Origin: Bromus sterilis
Lineage: Eukaryota > Streptophyta > Magnoliopsida > Poales > Poaceae
NCBI GenBank assembly: GCA_950022295.1
Contig: OX465598.1
Coordinates: forward strand, 189,405,501 to 189,469,500
Length of the DNA: 64,000 bases
Reading direction: 5' to 3'
Positions 33,801-44,928 of the stretch are shown piece by piece. Both the position numbers and the translations under genes were made by a program. Below the pieces are notes generated by a model that saw only the letters and a list, made by a program, of their open reading frames with translations, was not told the DNA's origin and made no database searches. How positions within the stretch are numbered: position 1 is the stretch's first letter; the number at the start of each line of letters is the position of its first letter.

Positions 33801-35377
33801 GCTAACTTCTGTGTAAACTTTTCACTTGTCTCCATGCTAGAACCTTCAAAGTTTGATGAAGCTATGAAGGATCCAGATTGGTTAACTGCTATGCTCGAAG
33901 AACTTAACCAGTTCGAGTGAAACAAAGTCTGGTCCTTAGTTGATAGACCTGATCCCACGAAGCACAACATCATTGGTACAAAGTGGATTTTTGGCAACAA
34001 GCAAGATGAAGATGGTATAGTGGTAAGAAACAAAGCACGACTGGTGGCACAAGGCTACACCCAAATCGAAGGTATCAATTTCGGCGAAACTTATGCTCCA
34101 GTTGCTCGTCTCGAATCCATTCGTGTTATGCTTACTTTTGAAAATTTCAATGGTATTCTGCTTTATCAAATGGATGTGAAAAGTGCTTTTCTTAACGGAG
34201 AAATCGAGGAATAAGTGTATGTTATGCAGCCTCCAGGTTTTGAAGACCCAAAGAAACCTGACATGGTGTACAGGTTGCACAAGGCCCTCTATGGGTTGAA
34301 GCAAGCACCTCGTGCTTGGTACGACACATTGAAGGACTTCCTTCTGAAGAAAGGCTTCAAACCAGGAACAACTGGCCCAACTCTTTTCACTCGTTCTTAT
34401 AATGGTGATTTGGTTGTATGTCAAATATATGTAGATGATATTATTTTTGGCTGCACTAACACTGAAATCAGCGAATAATTTGCCAAAATGATGTCAAAGA
34501 AATATGAGATGTCAATGATGGGTGAATTGAAGTTTTTCCTTGGACTTCAAATCCGTCAACAGATGAATGGCACCTTCATTTCTCAAGAAAAATATCTCAA
34601 GGATTGCCTGAAGAAGTTTGGTCTTACTGATTGCAAAACCATTAAGACTCTAATGCTTACCAATGGCTTCTTAGATGCAGATGAGAAGGGAAAAGCCTTC
34701 GACCAGAAGAAATATCGGTCTATGATTGGATCTCTTTTATATCTTTGTGCATCTAGACCTGGCATTATGCTTTCAGTATGTATTTGTGTTCGTTTTCAGG
34801 CCAATCCAAAAGAATCACATCATACTGCTGTAAAGCGAATTCTTCGGTATCTTGCTCACACACCAACCTTGGGCTTGTGGCCAAGGGAGCTCAGTTTGAT
34901 CTCATTGTCTATTCTGATTCAGACTGGGCTGGTGATCGTTTGGATAGGAAATCGACATCAGGGACTTGTCATTTCCTTGGAAGATCACTTGTGTGTTGGG
35001 CTTCAAAGAAGCAAAACTGTGTCTCAATATCTACTGCTGAAGCTGAATACATTGTTGCTGGGTCATGCTGTACTCAGATTCTTTGGCTGAAGCAGACGCT
35101 GAAGGATTATGGTATTCATGTGAAGAAAATTCCTCTTCTATGTGATAATGAGAGTGCAATCAAAATTGCTCACAATCCTGTGCAGCACTCTCGCACGAAG
35201 CATATTGACATTCGCCATCATTTTCTTCGTGATCATGTTCAGCGTGAAGATATTGTCATAAGTCATGTCAGAACTGAAGATCAATTGGCTGACTTATTCA
35301 CGAAACCATTGGATGAGAAAAGGTTCTGTGCGTTAAGGTGTGAGCTCAATATATTGGACTCACGCAATCTACTGTAA
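33801..35377 (+). pseudogene. Sirevirus-like reverse transcriptase and RNase H
   Basis: The reverse transcriptase begins near PDWLTAMLEELNQFE. It contains GTKWIFGNKQDEDG, MDVKSAFLNGEI, YGLKQAPRAWYD and the catalytic YVDDIIFG (about 34429-34452). RNase H has YSDSDWAGDRLDRKSTSG and ADLFTKPLDEKRF and ends at TAA 35375-35377. Lesions are TGA at 33918, TAA at 34212, TAA at 34476 and a frameshift near 34850-34900. It is inactive. Confidence 0.88.
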
Positions 35378-35828
35378 GATCGAACTTTTACCTCCTGTAT
35401 ATATTCATTTACTTCGTTATTTGTCTTTTGGTTTTGTTACTTTTTTTTGCTTCAACTTTATTTTTGCTTGGATTTAGTCCTCTATGCTTATCACCTTTTG
35501 CTTCGTTTGGTTTTTCTTCGAGGTGATAAGTTTCAGACCCTACCCTTTCTATTCTTCTTCGTTCTTATTCTGTCTGTCCAAAATGGGTGAGCACAATTGA
35601 AACGGAAAGTATTTTGCTTCGAACATCATTGAGTTCCGAATCAAATGCTTCCAATTTTTATTGAAGTTTTACTCAAGTCGAGGACACATTCTTCGTTCGT
35701 TGAGATCCCATCAAATCTGGGTCGTTGAGATTTTCTCGCGATTCGCCACGAAATCCTCGCCGTAGAATCCGGAGAGACGGTCGCTGGGAGCCATCCGATC
35801 AGATCTGACAACTCCTGTCAGACCTACC
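35378..35828 (+). other. Spacer between pol and the second gene of the Sirevirus-like element
   Basis: It is T-rich with CTTCG/TTCG motifs and has no coding frame. The last 100 bases contain GGGAGCCATCCGATCAGATC, which looks like upstream promoter sequence, but no named site can be assigned. Confidence 0.5.
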
Positions 35829-36425
35829 TATATAAGGCATCCACCCCCAGTGAATCCAACCTACCTCTTCATTCTCATCTCTCCGGAACCCTATCACTCC
35901 CGAGCGCGCCGCCGAGCTCTTCGTCTCCGTCGCCGTTCTCGCCGCTTCACTGCCGGAAGAGCGCCGCCGTGGACTTCACGCCGTCGACGAGCACCTGCTC
36001 TCCGCTCATCGTCGCCGTAGCTGCTCGACGCCACCGAGTTAGGGTACGCCGAGCCCTTGATCCAATCTCTGTCCATCTCAATTCTTCTCTATCCAGATTG
36101 GATCTGTGTTCTTAGTCCTCGTGTTGGATTGATTTTCTTAGGTTTCTTTGATCCGTTGGATTGTTGCTTCCTTGGGAAACTTGTTTTTGCTAGCAAAAGG
36201 TTCCCATCTCGATTCAGGTTAGAAGTTAGGGTTTGTGGCTATCTGTTCTGTGTTAGGGTTACAGTTCATCTTGGATGAGGTTAAGTCTAGCTCAGAACAG
36301 ACTAGAATCATCACCCTTATTCATCACTGAATCTCTTGTCAAAACCTTGTGTTTTTGGATCGAAACTTTTGCTGGTGCTCATTCCATACTTGCCTCTTTC
36401 CCTCGCAACCTTATGCTTTTCACAG
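35829..36425 (+). promoter_or_regulatory. Internal TATA box with GC-rich leader and a likely intron before the second gene
   Basis: TATATAAGG (35829-35837) is followed at a normal distance by a pyrimidine-rich start region (TCTTCATTCTCATCTC) and a strongly GC-rich leader (about 35890-36050) that stands out from its AT-rich surroundings. T-rich sequence follows with a possible donor (TTAGG|GTACGC near 36043) and a possible acceptor (TTTTCACAG at 36425). This is the look of a plant gene with a leader intron. No ATG is seen in the leader, so the true start codon is unresolved. The splice sites are inference. Confidence 0.5.
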
Positions 36426-36504
36426 GATGTTGAGGATATAGGCTCCGGGAATGAGTCCCCAAATCTTGATCACATCAACGAAGCAGAACAGTCTGCTCCG
36501 AAGA

Positions 36505-37616
36505 TGATAGAGGCGGAGGTGTCCCGATCTTTCGATGAGAGATAACTATCGATTTGGTGGAGACGACTCTGACGATCCGACTACGAACGTGCAACAACGT
36601 CGCGCCTTAGCAATCGCTAAACCAATCTCCGGAGGTTATTGACCACGTCGGAGCACGATCAACCTGACCACGAAGGTCTAGTGCCTGCAAGCAATCGAAG
36701 AACAAGCAAGAACTATGATAAAGCAATCTGAATATTGCGAATATGTAGATGAAGTATGAATAAAGTTGGGATTCCGAAAGCGGTCTTGATCTGGTCGTTG
36801 GACACAAACCGAGTACACGAAGATGCAGCAATTAGCTAAGCAGTCTTTTTAACTAAAAGAAATCCAAAGAAAAACCCTAGGGGTTGATCTACTTATATAG
36901 GACTAAAGGGTGGAGGCCAAGGGGGTGGAAGGACATCCCAAGGAGTCCTAAAACTAAACCTAGGTCGTACAAGGCACTTGGGCCCATGTGGAGGTGATGC
37001 AACACCTATTGAGTTGGACTTTGATTCGGATTCTGCTGCTGGGTCGCATCGTTTTCGAAATATCTCCACGCTCCGAAGGAATTTGAAGGTGAAACCAATT
37101 GCGTTGGAAACTAGACGAGATAAGCTATCACCAGAAAAAAGAATCACCCAATTTGGAGTTCGTATGTAGAAACGGCGGCTGTTTGAAGTTGGGTATATCT
37201 CTGCAGTCCGAATCTGAGTCCATGACGTGAAAGACTTGGTCTCTATCTTCTCTTGGGCCAAAAGTGACGTGAAATAACTTCTTGTACAGCACACAATCAT
37301 GCCCCTTTGTATTGACTTCATTTCTTGATCAAATATAGAGGAATTAATGGTCATATCCATGATAATTATGTCCTCATCATCTTCATGCTTGAACATGCTC
37401 CAATGCTCATCCTTCTTGTCCATGCTAGGTCCTTCATTTGTCAGCAACAGAAATATATCGACGTTAGGCAGCGTCATATTCACATGAACATTAGAAACAT
37501 TACCAAGAAGCGAAAGTACCTGATAATTTAATTGGTGTGCACGATCTCTAGTAATTGGTCCAGTAGGTATATTACCAGGGGTTGTGGCTGTAACTATGGT
37601 AGCCATGTCCTCATCA
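36505..37616 (-). repeat. 3' LTR of the minus-strand gag-only element (1112 bp)
   Basis: On the minus strand it starts TGATGAGGACATGGCTACC and ends CCGCCTCTATCA. It is about 190 bp longer than the LTRs of the relative at 52342, with extra sequence around 36900-37300, so it belongs to a distinct subfamily. Confidence 0.85.
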
Positions 37617-39031
37617 TCCTCCCCTTCTTGAAAATAAAGCCGTCCCCGGCGTTTCTTAATCTGAAATGTGGCTAACAAAAGAGACAAGGTGTACATGTTG
37701 TATATATATGTCATCCATTCTTACTTCCCTTAGTTTTTGGACATGTAACACATGTATATATGAGTAACTTTCGTATGTCGTGAAATATAAACATATATGA
37801 TCATCACAATACATAAACGACATGAAAGTATTGCAACTTAGTTTGCATATATAAGTGAAGCTCTTATTCATATCTAAAGATGTACAATGCTCATCATTAA
37901 ACCATCCCAATACCGGTGAAGAAACATTAATGTTTTTCGAAGGACATGCTACAACAGGCTTAACTAAGTAGTCATGCAACAAGTCATTCGACGCAGAATC
38001 ATCACCAAGATTAGAGGTCATATCAAAATGATTAAGCATTGGCAGTTTCATAATAGTAACATGATTATCCAAAATAGATGGTGTGCTCAAATCAATAGGT
38101 AACTCAAGACATGATGTATTAAAGTCTATTAGGCAAGCAACATCTTCATGTGAAGTTATGACATTCTCGAAAATTGGTTGTGTGATGAAACTACTGGATA
38201 GCTCAACACATGTTGCTTTTAAATCAGCAAGGTTCTCATGTGGAGGGGAAAGATCCATACTTTTGTCATTACCTTTTTGTGATGATAGATCAGATATTGG
38301 AGGAGTGCTTACGACAATTGATGTGGTTATGGTAGTGCTCATAGTGGTTGAAGGAACAACCTTCTCAACTTGTGGTATTTGCACATTCCGCTTGTTCGTC
38401 TTCTGGGCAACACGTCTGTCGATTTCCTGTTCAGTTTACAAGAAAGACGAAACAAACGATCCATAGGATAACACTTTTCATGAATTAGGATATCCTGAAT
38501 GTCACGGTTTAAACCTTGCCAAAATATGTCCATGAAATATTCTTCACTTTCCTCTAAAAGAGAATGCAAGAATGTAGTTTCTAAAGCATCATAATATTCT
38601 GAAACAGTTTTAGTACCTTGTTTTAAATTTTTTAATTTCCTAACCTTGTCACGAGTATAATAAGAGGGAACGAATCTATATCGCATAGCAAATTTGAGAT
38701 CATTCCAAGTATTAGGTATATAATCAGGATATAAACTACAATATTCATTCCACCAAATAGAAGCAAAATCTTTGAAAGCACTAATTGCAGTTTTTACTTT
38801 CTTATGCTCAAGAAAATTATGGGAAACAAATAAATCATTTATTTCAAACTCCCACTCAATGTATAAATCAGGTCTTAGAAGTCCATGAAAGTGTGGTATA
38901 GAAACAATAACCTGATCATGTGCATGCTTATGTGTGTTTACCTTTTGTAGTGACTGTTGTGTAGTTGTAGGTGGTGGCAAATCTCCAACTATAGCTGCCG
39001 CCCAAGAAGATCTAACTCTAGAACCTGCCAT
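37300..39031 (-). pseudogene. Gag-only protein of the minus-strand CRM-like element
   Basis: ATG at 39031 (MAGSRVRSSWAAAIVG) leads into a gag domain (PDLYIEWEFEINDLF, FASIWWNEYCSL). A frameshift near 38370 moves the reading to a frame with the conserved non-Gag segment (LPMLNHFDMTSNLGD, PVVACPSKNINV, VLGWFNDEHCTSLD). A second shift near 37690 leads into the LTR-encoded tail (HQLNYQVLSLLGNV, GPSMDKKDEHW), which then departs from the usual ending. It parallels the intact protein at 54999-56642 over nearly its full length. Confidence 0.82.
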
Positions 39032-40301
39032 GATTAGTAGAAAACAAGAAACAAATCACAAGTATATGTCCCTATGAACTACTAGGATGTGGTGGTAAAA
39101 CGCTCACAGGATAGCAAATATCAATGTCTTACTAGTTCTTACCATGCAGCAGGTGGTGATCGGCAACCAACGGTGTCAAAGAACTCCAAAGATTAAGTAG
39201 AGCGATTGCCAGGTGAACGCACGTATACACGATGTAGAAATATGTGGAGCTTGGAAGGCTTTAATATGGTGGCAAAAATATCAGCAATAATCAATTCAGA
39301 GATGCAAAATTGAATTAACGCTCAACGACGATACTGTGCTGGTCCTAGTCTAGACCGGACTAGAGACGCGAGCCTAGAACACTAATGTGGTCACGGCGTA
39401 GCACAACTAGCAGCAATGAATGATATGAAGTAGCTCTGAATAGCAAGATATAAGTGAAGATCATCAACAGAGCAAAGATAATGGTGAAAATAGGCTCCAA
39501 ATCAAGATACACCAATATTCTCCCTACAACTTTCCTCTGAAATATATTTGCTAATTTTTTGATATTTTTCCTCCAATAGGGCACTGACTTAAGCTTTCCG
39601 ACGCAATAAGAATCACTCAATTTAGAGTTCGGATGAGGTGTCAAAAAAATTGAGAATCAGCCCGAAATCTGACAAAAACTGTGTTCGGAAACTTTAGAGG
39701 TCAAAAAGTCCGTCTTAGAAGCCGATCTGGACTTTCAAATAACACACTAGCTCCAGAACTATTTAGAAGCGGCTCGGAAATATCTTTAATTTGAGTACTC
39801 GTGGAGCCAAAACGGACTTCGGATGACAAAGTTATGCCCGTTTTAGTGGACACTGCTCAAAATTGATTCCGACGAGATTTCAAAATACGAGTTCAACTAG
39901 AGATAGATCCGAAATTTTTCTTCTTTTTTTCTCTTTTTTCCTTTTTTCTTTCTTTTTTTCCTTTTTCTCTTTTTTCAACTCTTTTTTCTCTCTTTTTCTA
40001 TGGTGGATGGTAGAAGTAGGCAGCGGATGGGATGATGGTGCAGCGGCGGCGGTGACTAACGTGAACAGAACTCGAAACTCTAAAGGACTAGATACTAAGA
40101 CCAGCAACTGAACACGACGATGCAACCGATAATTCAATAAAGCAAAGCACCGAAAAGAAAATTGCGAAGTCTCAGATTGGTTTGGATATGATGATCTAAT
40201 CCTATTTTTATGGCTTTTTGTGTGGATGATAGGTGATAAAAAAACAGATCTAATATATGGATGTGGAATTCTCACCGAGCAACCTGAAAACTGATACCAC
40301 T
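39032..40301 (-). other. 5' leader of the minus-strand gag-only element
   Basis: Non-coding. It contains a long pyrimidine/A-rich tract (about 39918-39998, plus-strand TTTTTCTC repeats) and, at the edge next to the LTR, the primer-binding site read on the minus strand as TGGTATCAGTTTTC. The position matches the leader at 53265-54998. Confidence 0.7.
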
Positions 40302-40416
40302 TGATAGAGGCGGAAGTACCTGATAATTTAATTGGTGTGCACGATCTCTAGTAATTGGTCCAGTAGGTATATTAGCAGGGGTTGTGGCTGTAACTATGGT
40401 AGCCATGTCCTCATCA
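40302..40416 (-). repeat. 5' LTR remnant (115 bp) of the minus-strand gag-only element
   Basis: Both LTR ends are present (TGATAGAGGCGGA and GCCATGTCCTCATCA), but the middle is missing compared with 36505-37616. About 1 kb is gone, including the promoter region. The break joins GCGGA to AAGTACC, where the intact LTR has GCGAAAGTACC, so a short homology may have mediated the loss. Confidence 0.85.
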
Positions 40417-43400
40417 GAAGAAGAAAGGTGGCAGAACCAAGGAAACCAACAATGCTCGAGGCATCCCCGAATCCATTCGCATTGAGCTTGGATATGATAC
40501 GCCTCCCGACGAAACCAGAGATCAGCGCAAGATTCTCTTGCAAAACATTCATCGGTACTGGGCTGTCAGATGGTACAAGTACAAAAGCATCCCTGACTGG
40601 AAGTGGGCTATGCAATTTGCCTTCAGTCCACCCTATCAATATACTTCGGCCATGTGCAGTTAGTACACCGAAGAAAATCGTCATTTATACTACCCAGTTC
40701 CACACAAGGTCCCTCACCCCAATACTCTCAAGACTCCAGATGACTATCCTGATGAGCAAAAGCGATTGAGAATTGTTGCTGAGAAAAAGAGACTCAAGGA
40801 AGCCAAGAAAGCAGCCAAGTTGGCTGAAGCTGAAGCCCATGATGTTGGGCCTAGCTCGAAGAAGAAGAAGAAACTGAAGACGAAATCTGCTTCTCCTCCT
40901 CATGCTTCCACAGATGATGAAGAGCAAGCTAGAATAGAGCAAGCTGCTCTGGAAGATTCAATGTTGGACGAATCAACTGCTGCTGCCGACAACGAATCTG
41001 AATCTGAAGTAGACGATGAATCGGATCCTCCTCCCCCCAAGAAGCAAAGGCTTCGGATTCCTTTGAAGAAGAAGCCAGGAGAAAAACCTGCTGCTAAGGG
41101 TATTAAGATTCAAGACCCCAAGGATAAGTCCTCTGCTCGCCCCACCATTGACCTATCAAACTTGGTGGTTGCGAAGCCCTTGGCCTCCAAGCCACCGGCT
41201 GATGCGCTCTAAGCAGAGGCATGACCCTGCTACACATCAACCTGCAAAGGCTTCTGCGCCAACGAAACCCAAGCAGTCTGCCCCACAAAACCCTTCAGCA
41301 AAGCGAAAGCTCACTGAAGAAGAATTGAAACAGAAAGACCTCACAGAGGCACTTGAGCGAAACATTCTCGCCCGAAGCGCTCCCGAAAAGAAGAAAGCAG
41401 ATGAGGATGCCGCCAGAAAGAAAAAGGAGTTGGACTCCGCCAGATTGGCTGCAGAAAAGGCTGAGACGAAGCGCAAGCTCGCCAAAGCCGAAAAGAATGA
41501 AGAGAAAGCTGCCGCTGAAGCCAAATAGCTGGCTGAGCATGAAGCAAAACACAAGGCCTCACTAGACGGCCTCAGGACAAAGAAAGCTAAGAAAGCGGCT
41601 AGGGCCATTCAGAAAAAGCCCATTGTTGATATGACTCCCTCCACTGAAGCTATTCCACCAAAGCAGAAAGGCATATCTCTTCTTGAAGCTCAAACTGAAG
41701 CTGATTGCCATAGTGAACATCAGTTCCCTGACCCACGTGAAGGCGAACTATGGGATCAGTTGGGCATCACTGAAGCCCTATGGGAGAAGTGTGCTGCTGA
41801 GGAGCCTGAAGCAGTTGATCTAGGAGAAGTTTATATCTCAAGCTCCATTGAAGCAATGATCTCCACAATGATTAGTCAGCTGAAGGATTTGCATTCTAGA
41901 GATCGATCTGAAGTCACAAAGATTCACAACTATCAGAAGCGCGCTGAAACTGAACCTGATGAAGAATTCAAGCAGCACGACCTGAAATTGCTTCAGCAAG
42001 TGACAAATGTCAACACCACCACCAAGGACAACATCAAAATCTTCAGGGGTAAAATTAAAGCCGTTGTCGATGAAATGGCGAAGACCCATAATGCGTCCAT
42101 TATGGAAAGGGATTCACGGAAGCGCAAGGCTCCACAAGAAGCTGAACCTCCTGCTGCAAAACTTGTTGCTCCCAAAGATATTGTTTCAAAGGCTTCGGAA
42201 CCTTCTCCAAAGAAGAAATCTACCAAGAAGAGGAAGATTACTTTGGCTTCAGCTGCTGACATGCACACTAGTGATGAGCAGCCGAAGGAAATTCGTGAAG
42301 CAGTTCCCACTCCTGCTTCGAAGCCAAAGCCTGCCCAGCCCATACCAAAACCTTCAGCTCCACCTACCAAAACCCCCACACCTCCTCCTACCAGATCCAC
42401 TCCCAAACCAAATCCACCACAAAGAGCTCCTACCCCAACTCCAACACCTGCACGAACTCCCTCACCCATTCCACCCCGCGCACCCTCACCCATCCGTGCT
42501 CCAACCCCCGAACCGCAAAGGATTCCCACTCCACCTGCTGCTCCCGCACCACCTCCATGACTTCCCCATGAAGCAAATGTACCCTCTCCAACCTACTCTA
42601 GAACACGTGGCACCCGAGATTTTCCCCCTGCCAGAACTGCTCAAGAGTACGAATCCAATGTGCCTCGCACCGAAGCACATGAAGACGAAGATGAACAAGT
42701 ACAGATACTGAATCTTTCGCAAGAGCAAGCGCTCATAGTTGCTCAAACTGCTGGCCCTTCTAGAGCCAATCAAATTGCTCCTCTGCAAAGGTTTCACGCT
42801 CATTCGCGCCCCTGCCAAGACACCCAGCTTGAATCAAATTACCCTCGTGAAACTTTTCCTATCTTCAAGGGCGTTGGTTATTCTTCAAGGCATGGTCCGG
42901 ATTTCAGTTTGGAACAACATCAGAAGCGCCACCGTTTCTTTGGTGTCAGTCCTTATGCTTCAGATAGAACTGTAGATGATCTTCGCTTTTGGACTGCAGA
43001 GCAACAAATTCTATACACCAAAGTCTTCTGTCAGCAAGGAGTTCTGTTTATGCACAAATATTTGGATATGCGAAGTCTTTCCACTACCACTTGCTTTCAG
43101 AACATCACCGAAACCATTGATAATCAGAATCTGACTCGGATGTTTGCTTTAAGCACTCCCTTCAATTCTGAACTCATCAAGCAATTCTATGCCACCCTTT
43201 ATGTTTCGGGTGATGCCAATGAACCCAGCTCATGGACGCTGGGATGGATGATTCAAGGTCAAGTCTTCAGAATGACCTCTGCCAAATTCATGGAGATAGT
43301 CAATATTCCCAGGCATTCTGAAGTCCAAGAAAAGATTCACTTAGAACCTGATCTAGGTGAAGAAGAATTTGCTACCCTGTTGGATACTGAAGTCTCTACA

Positions 43401-44390
43401 AACTACTTTCCTGAAAACATTCGCCCGAAGCATTTGAATTTCATCTCCAGGACTTGGTTCTACATCTTGTCCAACTCTTTGATTCCACTAAGTACTGCTT
43501 CGGAAGAATCGAATATTTATCCAGAGACAAGGCATGCAATTATGAAGCTCACTCATGGTCTCGTTTTTGTCTTTGAAGACTGCTTCATTAGGAACTTGGT
43601 TCATGCAGCAGAGCTGCCATTCACACTGAAACCTTATGCTCCCTGGCTGCAAGTTGTCTGCGATTATGGCAGGAATGAAGACTTTGTGGCTCGCCATCAT
43701 CCGAAGCTTTTCCTTCCACCAGTGCGTGACACTTTGGAATTGCTGAGGAAGCCCAATGATCTGTTTGCCACATATGTTGGCGTGCGCCATGAAGTCAATG
43801 AGCGAAACTTATCCAAGAAATTCCAAAAAGACTGCAACCACTTTGAAGTTAATCTTCGGTCGCAGCAAATGCTTGAAAACTACATTGAAGCCAATCAGCG
43901 CCAGATGCAATTTCTTGCTGATGAGATAAACAGAGTTGGCAATATTGCGCTCAACAACAACCAGTACCCGCGTGTTCTCAAACGTCATTCCTGGAAGGGG
44001 CTCCGGAAATTCAACTCTGTCAAAGGCCTTCGTAAAGATCACATCTACAAAGAGTATCCGCACCTCCAGCGAAACTTTTCCCGTGATGATACAGTAGACC
44101 GCCAAAATCAAAAGATCCCTCCCCTGCACAAGATTGATGAAGTCTTCTTCGTCAACGAACCAGAACCCATCAGGCCTGATACCGTATCTGAGAACGACCC
44201 CATCACCTCAAAGGACGACGATGGCCTCGACGACAGCGACCTCGACATCAACCTCATCACCCAGATGCGCCACGAAGCCATTCCTTCATCTTCTTCCGAA
44301 GAAGAATCCTCTGGCGATCAATCTTCGTCGGATGAGTCTTCGTCAAGCTCCGCTTCGTCGGGTTCCCATGGTGCTGCTGCCGCGCAATAA

Positions 44391-44928
44391 ATCTCTCGAA
44401 CCTCTTCCCAACCTTTTGTCCAATCATTGACAAAAAGGGGGAGAATGAGGGCATCGATGAGTTAGATTCGCATCGGGGAAAGGGCTTTTGCTATTTGTTT
44501 TTGCTTCACTTGGTTAAGTTACAACAAACATTCCATTCTCTTCGATTGGGTTGTACCTTATGTTTAACTTCGGTCCTGCTACTCCTGTGCTACGATTAAG
44601 TTTAATAACCCCTTTCCTTGCAAGTATTGCTTCGTATCTTCTATCTTGCAGGTGGTTACTATTTTCTAAGTCACAGGTCATTGGAAGCAATTGCATACAT
44701 TCTTGGATATATATCTTCAAATAAAATTGTATTCGCTAAGGTATTTGTTTTGCTCTCCACCGAAGAAATTACTCTCAAGCATTAACTTCGATTATATAAA
44801 TCTTCGATGCTTGCATTCAGGGGGAGCCAAAAACTTCATATCTTAGAGTTTTTCCCATCACTTCACGAAAACATCAATATCTTTTATCGATGCCTGTTTT
44901 GTCAACAATAGTCCAAAAAGGGGGAGAT
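44391..44928 (+). other. 3' untranslated region of the Sirevirus-like element with two polypurine tracts
   Basis: AAAAAGGGGGAGAATG lies at 44432-44447, and AAAAAGGGGGAGAT (44915-44928) lies directly before the 3' LTR. A weaker CAGGGGGAGCC is near 44819. Duplicated polypurine tracts of exactly this type are characteristic of Sireviruses. No gene was seen. Confidence 0.8.

Larger units (their letters stand above)
36505..40416 (-). mobile_element. Minus-strand, gag-only (nonautonomous) CRM-like element
   Basis: The element is bounded by TGATAGAGG...CTCATCA on the plus strand, with target duplications GAAGA (36500-36504 and 40417-40421). On the minus strand the order is a deleted 5' LTR (40416-40302), a primer-binding site (GTGGTATCAGTTTTC), a leader, gag, a polypurine tract (AAGAAGGGGAGGA) and a 3' LTR (37616-36505). 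No protease, reverse transcriptase or integrase is present. It is a relative of 52342-57258 but older and damaged. Confidence 0.9.
36426..44390 (+). pseudogene. Second (env-position) gene of the Sirevirus-like element, interrupted by a gag-only CRM-like element
   Basis: The frame from 36426 (DVEDIGSGNESPNLD) runs into the insertion at 36505. It continues in phase at 40422 once the insertion and one GAAGA are removed, and then to TAA 44388-44390, about 4.05 kb of coding sense. Lesions are TAG 40661, a frameshift near 41200, TAG 41526 and TGA 42558. Visible parts are a Lys/Glu-rich predicted coiled coil (AEKKRLKEAKKAAKLAE; about 41290-41600), a Pro-rich stretch (TPTPTPARTPSPIPP, 42300-42560), a C-terminal globular region (DDLRFWTAEQQILYTKVF, FNSELIKQFYATLYV) and an acidic Ser-rich end. 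Sireviruses carry an env-like gene in this place. The FYA(T/N)LY context also recalls plant 'putative plant transposon protein' domains. No membrane segment is evident in the coding part, so I do not call it Env. Confidence 0.65.

Noticed and set aside
35894..36076. Arg-rich minus-strand frame
   Set aside because: It is the shadow of the GC-rich leader on the other strand.
36336..36425. Signal-peptide-like hydrophobic stretch (KLLLVLIPYLPLSLATLCF) just before the second gene of the Sirevirus-like element
   Set aside because: The frame there begins at TTG with no ATG, and the stretch ends at a good intron acceptor (TTTTCACAG). It is more likely intron sequence, so it is not evidence for an envelope protein.
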